DNA of 64,000 nucleotides from positions 89,500,360 to 89,564,359 of the forward strand of contig CM076847.1 in the NCBI GenBank assembly GCA_039519185.1, in the 5' to 3' direction. The position numbers were made by a program, and so were the translations under genes. Of this stretch, positions 23,837-34,447 are shown in pieces; position 1 is the stretch's first letter; each line of letters opens with the position of its first letter. The stretch comes from Astragalus membranaceus (taxonomy: Eukaryota > Streptophyta > Magnoliopsida > Fabales > Fabaceae). The notes beneath the pieces are model-generated. The model saw only the letters and a program-made list of their open reading frames with translations. It had not been told where the DNA came from and did not search any database.

Positions 23837-23953
23837 CTGAAGTAATGAAAGATCCACAGCTAACTGTGATAATATTCCAGCTACAAAAGCATCACTAGCT
23901 CCAGTGGTGTCAACTGCATCCACCCTCAGCCCTTCTACTCTACCACTGAATTC
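23837..23953 (-). pseudogene. Captured fructokinase (pfkB) exon
   Basis: A 117-bp segment with a minus-strand CAG acceptor before it and a GTGACC donor after it encodes 39 residues, EFSGRVEGLRVDAVDTTGAS then DAFVAGILSQLAVDLSLLQ. This is the C-terminal pfkB signature (DTTGAGDAF) of plant fructokinases, which phosphorylate fructose in the cytosol or plastid. The glycine of the GAGD motif is Ser here, which would damage the catalytic anion hole. It is an isolated exon. Confidence 0.8.
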
Positions 23954-24438
23954 CTGCAAGGAAATAGATAGGACCAATATGACTAAAAATCACATATACT
24001 AACTTATATTTCCAATTAGAACCAAACAAATCATAATAAACAATATCTGAGGCCCACTAGCTACCTTTACCCATTTTGGAAGTTTAAAGGAGAATTTGAA
24101 AGGAAAAAACAGGTATTATCACCAATCCTTTGATTATCCATGCTGAAAATGAAGGAAAATACAAAAAAAAAAAAGTATCATGCAATTCCATGATCCATGC
24201 ATAACTACATCTAAGAAATGTAGGCCAATCTCAACATTTCAATTGCTTAAACTAAAGGCAAAATGTCAGCCAACTCAATACAGACTTCATAAGTACATTG
24301 TCGGGGAGGTCTAAACATTACATCATATCCCATAATAATTATCAGACTTAGTATCAGCCCCAATAACAAAAACATTGTATTCAAAGAGAAAAGGAAGAAT
24401 AATGAGAAGCAAATTACAGAAGGCATGACATGACTTAC

Positions 24439-24540
24439 ATATCAGCCCCAATTCTTTTACGTATAATGGAAGATACTGCAGGAGTTGAAAGCAACCCATT
24501 TTCAACTTCCGCGTTCCATCCCAAATGCCACAAACCCAAT
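24439..24540 (-). pseudogene. Captured phosphoglucomutase exon fragment
   Basis: The minus strand encodes NGLLSTPAVSSIIRKRIGAD followed by a GTAAGT donor at 24438-24433. Plant cytosolic phosphoglucomutase has NGLLSTPAVSAVIRxRVGxDG at the sugar-phosphate recognition region just before the catalytic TASHNP loop. The upstream part of the frame (WHLGWNAEVE) is only loosely similar, so the exon start is uncertain. It lies about 500 bp from the fructokinase exon on the same strand. Confidence 0.6.
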
Positions 24541-25099
24541 CTAACTTTCTCAAGTTGTTTTCTGTTACACCGTGTTCCGTAACCATTAAACTAAAAAATT
24601 AAGAAACTACAAAGAAATCAAAATAAGAATTAACAAAGCTAAGATTTTCATGAATATATAATTAGAGTCCGTGCCTTTTGTATCAGCAAAGTCTAGCCAC
24701 CTTTTGGACATGGTTAAATCAGAAATGGCATTTAAAATTTTAAATACTACAAAATATTTTCATACATCATTCTTATTTGAAAAAAAAATAGGAAATAGGA
24801 TTTGTAAGAACAACATAAAATGTTAAAACTAAAGGTCCAAGTGAAAAACCCTACCAGCACAACCTGAAAATCAAACAAATTAATAATCAACTTTGCATGA
24901 TTCAATTATTTAAAGCAATTCAAGTAACTAATGACAATGTGACAGTGCTTGCATTGCATGCATTAATTCATAATCTTACCAATCAACTAGCCAACTGCCG
25001 GACGAAAAAGGGTAGCTCCAAACCTCCTCCAATAGAGGCAAAAATTAGAGTTGCATTGCATCTAACTGTGGCTATGAAAATCTTCAGTCTAAGAATTTT

Positions 25100-25209
25100 A
25101 CTTCTTTCAGCATTCTTTATTTAGCTACCCCAATAATATATTATTTATCTACCTCATCTAAGTTTATTTGGCTAATGAGATAAAAGAACAAGTCCATTAA
25201 TCTATTATT
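25100..25209. other. Intergenic
   Basis: AT-rich, nothing recognised. Confidence 0.4.
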
Positions 25210-25530
25210 ATCACAAATCATGGTGATTTTTGTTAATTTGGTCATTTTGGTCCACTATTTTACTCTTGACAATTTTGGTTAAGTTTTCTTAATTTCACAA
25301 TTTTTGTCCTCAAAATCATGGATTATTTGCATTTTTGTTCTCCAAAAATCTTCAATTTTGGGGAAATAGGAGACTAAAATTGCATAATCCATGATTTTTT
25401 TGTGACAATAATTGCAATGAAAAATCACAAGGACCAAAATCACCAAAATAGAAGAGCAAAATTGCCAAAAGTAAAATAAAATGACTAAATTCTCCAACCA
25501 AAAAAAATTGAGAGACGAAAAATACAAGTT
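25210..25530. repeat. Imperfect foldback (MITE-like) repeat
   Basis: The two halves are inverted copies built of units such as CAAAATTGCC and GGACCAAAAT; CATGGATTATTTGC near 25317 mirrors GCATAATCCATG near 25383. Arms of about 150 bp surround a short centre. No clear target duplication was found. Confidence 0.55.
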
Positions 25531-26526
25531 TTTATAGTTAGTCCCCTCATAAAATTTATGCTAGCTCCGCCGCCGAAAGTAAATCAAAAAAGAAAGAAAG
25601 ATGGTTTAGCTGTCATGCGCGCATGATGTGGATTGTTTTGATTGATTAATGTTTATGGAGTCTTTCATTTTAGGCATGAGTGTGCTTGAGAAGAGGAAGG
25701 TGGAGTGAATCTCTGTCCCCTGGGCCTCTTTTCTTCCTTGGAATGAATTTGTCACTGCATTCCCCCAATCACCCCAACTTTGCCAGCTAAGCTAATAATG
25801 TCAACCCAATAAGTATATGACAGACTCACAAGTAATTACACACACGTGACACGTCAATACATGCATGAAATACTCATAGGCAGAGGGGTATGGGTCACTT
25901 TATGTCTCCAAGAGATAAAGATGGGATTTGATCACATTTTCTTGTAATTGGCTTTGAAGGAAATTATTAGGCGAGTTAACAAATATCTCTTATTTTCGTA
26001 ATGATAACAAACCTACAATATTAATCCTCATACTTACTGAGTTACAAATAGATAATTATTGAAATTAAAAAATGGTTATAACATACAACATGGCATAGTT
26101 AATTAAGTTGACAAAACAAGTGCCGGTGTATGAGTTAGCATGGGCTAAGATTGAGTTAATTTGACAACTACAAGACAACAAGGGGAGGCCAGGGCAGTGA
26201 ATGGACGTAGAGATGCTACGTTTCATATCGTGACACCTTTTTCTTCTTTGTTTTTCATCATTTAGTGTTTGTATTTTTATTGTTGGATGGGATATGTTGG
26301 GAAAACGGGGAATGAAACCAAAGGGAGTGACAAAACAATCTTCCACACGTTAGAATGTGGTGTCCCATTGATTGGTATTACCATCCATTCGTTCTTTTGA
26401 AATTATCAGCAGCATGGGACTGTGTTACTTGGACTTGAACTGGAGGCGAGCCAGCTTCCTCCTACCTGGCATTGGACACAAGTTGAGGTGAATTTTGGTA
26501 ATAATTTCTCGTCTTTTATCTTTCTA
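25531..26526. other. Intergenic, no gene seen
   Basis: No protein domain, RNA gene or repeat boundary recognised. Short open frames on the minus strand look random. Confidence 0.45.
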
Positions 26527-27392
26527 GCTTTTGTTTGGCAAAAAATAACGGATAACAGATAGCGGATAAACATTTGTAATTGTTGGGGAGTCCTAACCAC
26601 TCACACTTGAATTCCTAATTAACAATCTCCTCCTCAAGTGTGGGTCACCCACATAGCTAGACTGATCCAAACCAGAATCCACTTCCTAGCGCAGGGGGAG
26701 CACTGCGAGCAACAACAAGCTAGTCAGTGAACCGGACCACCAAGAGACTTAGACATCACATCTCCACTCAAAACTTTAAGGCAATGAGTATATGGGTCCC
26801 TTCTCTTATATATCATTCATTTAACTCATTCATAATCTATGAGACTAACCACTCACACTTCAATTCCCAAATATCTCCCCCTCAAGTGTGAGTCACCAAC
26901 ATCGCTAGCCTTGATCCAAACCAGGATCCACTTCCCGCTCCCCCACCAAGTCGAACCAGGACTTTGATACCACTTGTTGGGGAGTCCAGGGGAGCACCGA
27001 GAGCAACAACGAGCTAATAAACCGGACCACCAAGAGACTTGAACACTACATCTCCACTCAAAACCTTAAGACGTTGAGTATATATCCCCTCTCTTATATA
27101 TCATTCATTTAGCTCATTTTTAGTTGTTGTGAGACTACCACCACACTTGAATTCTAACAATAATTAATGTTTAAATATTAGAGAGAATTAATAGTCATTT
27201 AATAGAGTTTAAATGAGGAATTTAATTAAAGTAACGAGAGTAAAAACTGACAAAAATGAAACACTATATGAATTATAAGCTCAGACACTACTTCAAGTAG
27301 TGTTTCAAAAAAATGCTATAAGCTAATAATACCAAACACTTATAAAAGGTTTATCCACTATAAGTCAGCGGGTTAACATTGTCAAACAAAGC
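26527..27392. mobile_element. MITE interrupted by a TRIM array
   Basis: The left end GCTTTTGTTTGGCAAAAAATAA pairs with the right end (reverse complement GCTTTGTTTGACAATGTTAA), and similarity extends about 50 bp. CTA flanks both sides (26524-26526 and 27393-27395), suggesting a 3-bp PIF/Harbinger-like duplication. The TRIM at 26581-27159 sits inside it. Confidence 0.55.
26581..27159 (-). mobile_element. Multimeric TRIM retroelement (LTR-int-LTR-int-LTR)
   Basis: LTR-type ends TGTTGGGGAGTC and CTAACA recur. The right LTR is 26975-27159 (185 bp). An internal LTR-like copy occupies about 26690-26872, and a deleted 44-bp LTR stands at 26581-26624. On the minus strand each LTR is preceded by a polypurine tract (GAGGAGGAGAT or GAGGGGGAGAT), and AGTGGTATCAAAG follows the right LTR, a near match to the initiator-Met primer-binding site. 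There is no coding capacity. The flanks GTAAT and ATAAT differ by one base. Confidence 0.7.
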
Positions 27393-27395
27393 CTA

Positions 27396-27490
27396 AGTGA
27401 AAATTGATCTCGTTTCGGTCCATAGTATCAATATTCATTATTCAGACTTTAAGCAAAGTTGATAGATATTTTTTCTTTGTTCAAAAAATT

Positions 27491-27546
<56 letters not shown>

Positions 27547-29480
27547 CAATGTCGATGTTCATATACACAGGGGAGCGTCCCTTATATAAACCTGGCCCAA
27601 TGGTGACCTGTAAGAGTTTCTTTGATTTTTACACCGGCTCAATTTACTTAACCTATCATCCATTCCTCTACCAGTTTTCATAACTTAAAATAAAAAGGTA
27701 AAATCAGAGAGAAGTTAGTAGTGGAAAATGCGAAATCTGTCTATAATATCGTTATTTTGTGTGGATTTGTAAATCTAGGCTCAACCTAGAAATTTTGGGT
27801 TCCAACACTTCAAACTTCACTTTCATTTACTTAAACTTCAAATTTAACATTCCAAATATACAATCCATGCGACTCTAAAATCAAACATGATATTTTCATC
27901 ACAAATCATAGCATGCAAATTGAAATTATTGAATCAAATTCAATCAAAAATCATCAACATGTCACCCATTTTTAGAAAACCTTAATAATATATAAATATA
28001 ATCGGTTGAAACCTTTTGTTATAGTTCACTTTTTGCACTCAATACAAGTTGAACGCAATTGGTTTGACGCAAATTGGTTGAGATATGATCAAATAAGAGC
28101 CAAAACATGTTTTATAGATGCGAATTGCTTATTCACGATATTTTGCGTTTTAAGTGCTTTTCTGAATAAAATACTTGCCATATTCTGATTCTTTATTGAA
28201 TTTCGAGCATTTTAGACTCAAAAATCATTCAATTTGGCGCTCTATAGCAAAATCACCATTGTTGAGAATAAAGTTTTTTTTAACTTCAAATTCAAAATTT
28301 CGGTTTCAGAAGTCATTTTATGCATAAACACTTTTTTGAGCTTAATTTTGGTTCCATTGAATTCCTTGTGAAATTCTATTCAACTTAGAGTCCAGTTTTA
28401 TACAATTTGGTCGCGTATTGCAGTGAGTTATTCAAGAAACAAGAAATCGAAGGGACCTTGATGTGCTTGAAGACATTCATAGTGTTCTTCATTTTTCCGA
28501 GTTTTTGTTTTAAAGGACCAAACAGAAATAAATATGAAAGATAAATGACCAAAGTGAGAAAAAAAATATAAAGGACCAAACTGACACGAATTTGAAAGAT
28601 AAAGGACCAAAGTGGAAAGAAAAGATAGAGAACCAAACTGAAACTTAGGTCAAAGATAAAAGACCAAAAGTGTAATTTAGCCTGATAAATATTATACTCT
28701 AATATTATCTTTTTACATTATATACAATGCATTCTCTGAATCAAATATGTAACTTATGTATAGCATGAATCTGTTGTTGTATGCTCATCAATGTCATCAT
28801 CATACATCGGTTAAGTATGCGAGGGAAATCCCAACCACCTAAAATGGCATACAGTTTCAACAATTGAAATTTAATACTCAAATTGTGCAAATACTACCCA
28901 TTATTTACTTATTATTCAATATAAGTAATACACACTCTACATTGTGTTACTAATATAATTGTCAAAAAAACTTACAAAATATAAATTACACCATAACATT
29001 TTCATTAGAATACAAATACCAGTGCATGGTACAAGTTAGTCTAGATCTTTATATTTACACATCAAAAATGATTATGTTTTTGTCATCCAAATGAAATATA
29101 ATCTTCTAAACCTACTTTTAAAATATTATTACTAAACATAAATTAATTTGTTCAAACTCATTTTTTTAAAAATTTATTCTTTTGAAACCATTTCTTCATA
29201 ATCATATAAATTATTATCTAAAACAAAACGGACCCTAATTTGGGCATATATTCCCTCCATTCCAAAAGAAGCTATGTTTAATATCAATTTTACCTTTTTC
29301 AATGATAATATGAATCAAATCTTTTGTAACAAAAAAAAAGACTAACTTAAACCTGGGATGAAAAATTGTGAATAGTTTATGTGCATATGGCTGGCAATAA
29401 CTAATAATAATTGGAACCATTTCTTTCGGTTATTTCAGTTATTATCATCAGCAGCTTTGTTTGTGTTGTGTTGTGGAATG
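27396..29480. other. Intergenic with microsatellite and degenerate repeats
   Basis: Contains a (TA)n run at 27492-27542, and a degenerate tandem repeat around AAAGGACCAAA with a period near 55-60 bp at about 28505-28680. TTCCCTCCATTCCAAAAGAAG near 29250 resembles a Stowaway MITE terminus. No gene recognised. Confidence 0.55.
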
Positions 29481-29633
29481 TAGACCTTAATCATTAATCT
29501 TAGATTAATCACAATTAATTAAATCAATTAACAACTCTGCATCTTGCACTCTGCTGATCTCATCTCTTACTTTCCAAATCCAATTTTGATTTCCTCCTCC
29601 TCCTCCTCCCTCGCATCGCATCGCATCGCATCC

Positions 29634-29684
29634 ATGTTTTCCCTTTCTGCTTTCTATTCTTCATACATCAACACATTAATTTAA
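29634..29684 (+). promoter_or_regulatory. Upstream ORF in the NPH3-gene leader
   Basis: An ATG at 29634, just after a CTC run and a (GCATC)n run, opens a 16-codon frame MFSLSAFYSSYINTLI that stops 27 bases before the main start. A second upstream ATG at 29708 opens an 11-codon frame that overlaps the main ATG (29712) out of frame. If the leader is transcribed as drawn, both could lower translation of the main frame. Confidence 0.5.
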
Positions 29685-29711
29685 ACCGAACCAAAAATCT
29701 GCAATTAATGA

Positions 29712-32192
29712 ATGGCATTGCTAAAGCTTGGATCCAAATCTGATGTATTTCGTTGTGAAGGCCAAACATGGTAATTATTTTCTATTCGTAATTTCTATTC
29801 AAAATCAAACCAATCGGTGAATCAAAATATATTTTCTATATGATTTTTGAGTTTTCTGGTTTGTAATTAGCTCTTTCATGATCAACACAATTTTTTTGAA
29901 TAAAATTAATTGTATCATCTATTGGGATTGTCAAGGTTTTTTCCGCTGGTTATATCCTTATTGATTGTCCTTGATCTTAATTAATTATTTCTTATTATTC
30001 AGGAATTGTACAACAGGACTTACAAGTGATGTTACTATTGAAGTAGGCGAATCATCTTTTTTTCTCCACAAGGTGCGTTTTGAGATTAAATGCAGATGTT
30101 ACCGTACACTATTTGTTTAGGATTTTTTTTTAAGCAATTGAATGTGAGTACGAGAGGTACTTCAAGTCATTACTTACATGTTTGGGAATGCATTGAGAAA
30201 CTGCGGCACATGTAAAACTTGAAATTGTAGCTTCAACATGGACGTAGATTTCTACCAAAATCCAAACAGATATAGGAATTGAACACCAATTAAAGTAGAT
30301 GTGACTAGAATTTGTAGCTACCCTCCCTACAAATAAACCAGCCCCACGAGAAAGTCTTAATTTGAGCTATAAGAGCATTACAATCCGCAACGATCCCATG
30401 AAAAATAAAATATTATTTCGTATTAACCAAAAGCACCATTTCAGCTAATCAAATGATGTGCTTAGGATTTTTTTCTCCTATTTCTCTTCTAATAATTGTT
30501 TGATGATGCAGTTCCCATTGCTTTCTAGAAGTGGATTACTGAAGAAACTCATTGCGGACTCTTCAAACGAAGATGGATCAACTTGTGTTTTGCAACTCCA
30601 TGATGTGCCAGGTGGCGACAAAACATTCGACCTTATAACAAGGTTTTGCTACGGTGTAAAAATAGAAATCACATCATTAAATGTGGTCACTTTAAGATGT
30701 GCAGCAGAATATCTACAAATGAATGAAAACTATGGTGAAGGAAACTTAATTTCCCACACAGAGTCATTTCTCAATGAAGTTTTCAGCAATTGGTCAGACT
30801 CCATAAAAGCTTTTCAAACATGTGAAGAAGTTAAGTCCTATGCAGAAGAGCTTCATATTATTTCAAGGTGCATTGATTCCTTGACCATAAAGGCATGTTC
30901 TGAGCACAATGAGTTTAATGCAAATTCTTCTTCTGAGATTAAATCACCAACCTCAGGTGATGATGATTGGTGGTATGAGGATTTGTCTTTGTTAAGCTTA
31001 CCTTTATATAAACGACTTATTTTATCTATTGAAGCAAAAGGTATGAAACCTGAGAATGTAGCTGGGTCACTTATATATTATCTTAGGAGGTTTGTCCCTA
31101 TGATGAATAGACAATCAAGCTTCAATAGTGTTAGCCAAGGTACAACACCAAGTAGAAATTCTGAATCAAATCAAAGGGCATTGTTGGAAGAAATTGTGAG
31201 TTTGCTTCCTAATAAAAAGGGGGTGACACCTTCTAAATATCTTCTTAGGTTGCTCCGGACATGTATGATATTACATGCAAGTCCTTCATGCATAGAAAAT
31301 TTGGAGAAAAGGATTGGATTACAACTTGACCAAGCTGAGCTAGTGGATCTTCTGATTCCAAATATGGGGTACTCAGTTGAAACACTTTATGATATAGAAT
31401 GCATTCAGAGAATTGTTGATCATTTTATGTCAATGTACCAGCCTTCAACTGCATCAACATCTCCATGTATAACTGAAGATGGGCATTTCATAGCTGGAGC
31501 TGATGCACTCACACCTTTGACAATGGTTGCCAATTTGGTGGATACTTATCTTGCTGAAGTGGCTATGGATGTTAATTTGAAGTTGCCTAGGTTCCAATCC
31601 CTTGCTGCTGCAATTCCTGAGTATGCTAGACCATTGGATGATGGCTTATATCATGCAATTGATGTATACCTTAAGGTGATGCTTCTGCTTTAGTTATTAG
31701 AAATCAGTTATTTGAAAGTTAGTTATGAATTTGATGGTTCTAATATAATGTAACATGTTTATGACAAATACAATACTACTACAGGCACATCCTTGGCTCA
31801 TGGATTCTGAAAGGGAGCAATTTTGCAGACTGATGAACTGCCAAAAACTCTCATTGGAAGCAAGCACTCATGCAGCACAAAATGAAAGATTACCACTAAG
31901 AGTAATAGTGCAGGTGCTATTTTTTGAACAGCTTCGACTACGGACATCAGTAACTAGCTGGTTGTTTGTTTCAGACAATATTGACAATTCACAAAACCTT
32001 GGCCTCCCAAGGAGTATTGGAACTGGTGGTGGTCAACTAGACCCAGAACAAGGTGGTGAAAACTTGAGGGATCGTGTGTCAGAGTTAGAGAAGGAGTGTT
32101 CAAGCATCAGAAATGAGCTTAGGAAGTTGAACAGAACAAAGAGAGGTTGGAGCATTTTTCCAAGAATTTTCTTTAGAAGAAGAAATTCCTAG
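29712..32192 (+). CDS. BTB/POZ-NPH3 family protein (NRL), 4 exons
   Basis: Exons 29712-29770, 30003-30072, 30512-31675 and 31785-32192, all with GT-AG introns, give 566 aa. The N-terminus MALLKLGSKSDVFRCEGQTW leads into a BTB/POZ domain (about 25-110, with TSDVTIEVGESSFFLHKFPL). The NPH3 domain runs from DDWWYEDLSLLSLPLYKRLI (about 194) to the junction LDDGLYHAIDVYLK/AHPWL (417-436) and RTSVTSWLF (about 492). A short coiled coil (LRDRVSELEKECSSIRNEL) and a basic tail RRRNS follow. NPH3/RPT2-like proteins are plant-specific plasma-membrane-associated CUL3 adaptors, best known in phototropin signalling and auxin-related organ development. The subgroup cannot be assigned by eye. No break is seen; the gene looks functional. 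Confidence 0.93.
30177..30269. repeat. Short dispersed repeat in NPH3 intron 2
   Basis: The block from TGTTTGGGAAT to AATCCAAACA, containing GAAATTGTAGCTTCAACAT, is found again at 32521-32635 just downstream of the same gene. The inverted ends TGTTTGG and CCAAACA suggest a MITE. Confidence 0.5.
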
Positions 32193-32520
32193 TGTTGTTT
32201 GTATTTGTCTGCAAATCAACAATTTTGGGTACAAATAGCATTAATCCCCGTGCAACACAATATTGATATTTAATTTAAGCCACATAAAGCAACCAGTAGT
32301 AACAAGCCATTTAAGTTAATCTATACTATTATATATGGTTGGTTTCCTAATTTCTTATGATTTTTACCCCTCGATCCATGATCAACATTAGTAACTAATC
32401 TTTTTTCACAAATTCACTTCAATGTAAAAGAGAAAAAATAACTACTTAAAATACATAATTAAGTACAATAAAAAGAATGCAAAAGGACGAACACTGAGGA
32501 CACCCAACCAAGACAAGGCA

Positions 32521-32635
32521 CATGTTTGGGAACATAGTGAGAAACTGCAAACGTGCGGCAGATGTGAAGCTTGGAATTGTAGCTTCAACATCGACATAGA
32601 TTTTCACAGTGGTTTTTTTCAAAATCCAAACACAT
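32521..32635. repeat. Second copy of the intronic TGTTTGG repeat
   Basis: Shares GGAATTGTAGCTTCAACAT and both ends with 30177-30269, with a few indels. Same orientation as the intronic copy. Confidence 0.5.
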
Positions 32636-32639
32636 ACTA

Positions 32640-32740
32640 TCTCTATCCCAAAATAAGCATCAAAAGTACATGTATCTGGATTAGTTTTAGTCCAGATACA
32701 TTGAATTTTAATGGTTATAGTTTGGGATGGAGAGAGTGAG
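32640..32740. mobile_element. Stowaway-like MITE
   Basis: TCTCTATCCCAAAATAAG at the left and GTTTGGGATGGAGAGAG at the right are inverted, with TA on each side. An inner palindrome ATGTATCTGGA...TCCAGATACAT extends the hairpin. About 100 bp, no coding. Confidence 0.75.
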
Positions 32741-33571
32741 TATAAGAAAGAAAAAAACACATACATAGGAGATAGACAAAGCATCATGTGACCTTTAATT
32801 AAAAAAGGGAAGGGGTTCCGTGTCATTGTTCTTCTGTTAATAGAAAGTGATAAAAGACAAAGGAAAAGAAGGAATAATTCTGACAAAATTGGAATATTTC
32901 ATTTGCTGATATAAACGCTTGATTTCTGTATATGGGGGAAGCATATAAATATGATCCACATTTGATGTCGATAACTTCCTTATCCAACACACAGTAACGT
33001 TGATCCTATGTGGAATATGGAAGTTTGACAATGCAAATGTAATACTACCAATCCGTGTTACCTAACATCACATGAATATTGTCCTAGAGGTGCTCCATTG
33101 TTTAGTGGTCCACAAAATGTGGATGTTTGCCAAAACTGAACATTTTGTGCTCTTAGTCATTTGCCAATACTAATATGAAGAAAGCTACTATAATTAAGCT
33201 GACCCTATCTTGTTAATTAAATCAAGTTAGTGAATTAAACCAAGTACTAGGAACTTCTGAAGGATTTATCAAGGGATTATATATCATACCGTGTTGAAAG
33301 GTGTTTCCTTCAGCAATATTTCAAAGCAGCAACCATACAACCACTAAAAGCCTCTGGACTTATCTCCTAACAGACCCAATTGTACAAAGGAGTTCTTTCA
33401 ACCAATGGCTATTGATAGATAATAACGCCCCCCGGGACCAACGATGATGGCTATCAAATTGTCCTCAGATTCATGTGGTACATGATCCATTAACATCTAG
33501 TTGGAATCCACATGTCAATGTTGCATTTGCTAGTGCTAGACAACAAACGGCCCCGCAAAGTATTTAGTATC
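32741..33571. other. Intergenic, no gene seen
   Basis: No domain or RNA gene recognised between the NPH3 gene and the solo LTR. Confidence 0.45.
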
Positions 33572-33905
33572 TGTTCGATACCGTATCCCTGACTTGGTAT
33601 CCGATCTTGAATACCAGGTCTGATCCGAGATAGTTGGTATTTGAGTTCTTGGTCAATCCGGGCTGATGCTCCGATCCGAGGTGGGGTGGTACCTGCAATG
33701 ACACTCCGACGCTCAAGTCAGTGAGTGGGTCAATTACAAGTGAGAGGATTGGAAAATTGTGTACCATTAATGTTAGCATTGAATGCTTATTTATAGGTTT
33801 TGGGATCCAATGGGAACCATTGGATCTAGGTCTTTGATCTCCACCATTGGTTGATGGATCTGAATGTGGTGTTGGGCCTTTGGGATAAAGGCCCAATCCG
33901 TAACA
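33572..33905 (-). repeat. Solo LTR with 5-bp duplication
   Basis: A 334-bp segment starting TGTTCGATACC and ending CCGTAACA, flanked by GTATC on both sides (33567-33571 and 33906-33910). Read on the minus strand it begins TGTTACGGATTGGGCC and has a TATAAATAAG box near 33790, so the element's transcriptional sense is probably minus. It marks LTR-LTR recombination of a former retrotransposon between two host genes. Confidence 0.8.
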
Positions 33906-33910
33906 GTATC

Positions 33911-34447
33911 TACCCCTCCCTCCTCTATTCTTAAGTGTATTTTGGAATAATGTTTTTGGTAATTATATATGCTATCATTGACACTTGATTCATTCAGTAC
34001 TAAATATGACAAAGTTATATAGGTAATGTTAAAAATGCAGTGTTTTTAAAGAATATCATCAATTACACCAATTAACTTTGTAATTGAATTTTGCTCTTCG
34101 TTCATCTTTTTGATAGAGTGTGTTTGCTAATTAAAACTTTGCTCAGCCAGCCAAATGATACTAGAAGCATGGGAAAAAGCATAGTAAAAAATACATTAAA
34201 GGGGTAAAATTAGTTGACTGACATTGACTAATAAGTTCAAAAGCCCTTGGTACTTACAACTTAGAAGGGAAATCAGTTTCAAAAGAAGATTACAACTACA
34301 AAGTAATTTCACATTTTCAGATTAATACCAGTACTTTACAAAATAAATTCCGTCCGAAAAAATAAAAACAAAGTACTGATATTCCATGATAGCTTCTTCC
34401 ACCTCCAAAATTCTATCTAGCATTTTCTTCGCTGCACTGCACATGAG
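33911..34447. other. Intergenic, 3' flank of LOG
   Basis: AT-rich, no gene. Probably includes the 3' untranslated region and polyadenylation signals of the LOG gene on the minus strand, which I could not place. Confidence 0.4.

Larger units (their letters stand above)
23187..24700. mobile_element. Partial gene-capturing CACTA element
   Basis: CACAACAAGAATT at 23187 is a degenerate CACTA terminus. The next 260 bp are packed with CGAGGGA, TCCCTCGC and TCCGTCGC units, the same subterminal vocabulary as the large element at 42456-62117. Downstream lie minus-strand exons of fructokinase and phosphoglucomutase. No right terminus was found, so the right limit given is arbitrary and the element is probably truncated. 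Confidence 0.55.

Noticed and set aside
25210..25530. Possible microRNA precursor in the long foldback
   Set aside because: Arms are about 150 bp with many mismatches and resemble MITE or intergenic repeat; no known mature miRNA recognised. Small-RNA reads would decide.
27290..27313. Perfect short palindrome ACACTACTTCAAGTAGTGT, considered as a CACTA pair of ends
   Set aside because: Both CACTAC ends touch with no interior or subterminal repeats and no target duplication; it lies inside a MITE arm.
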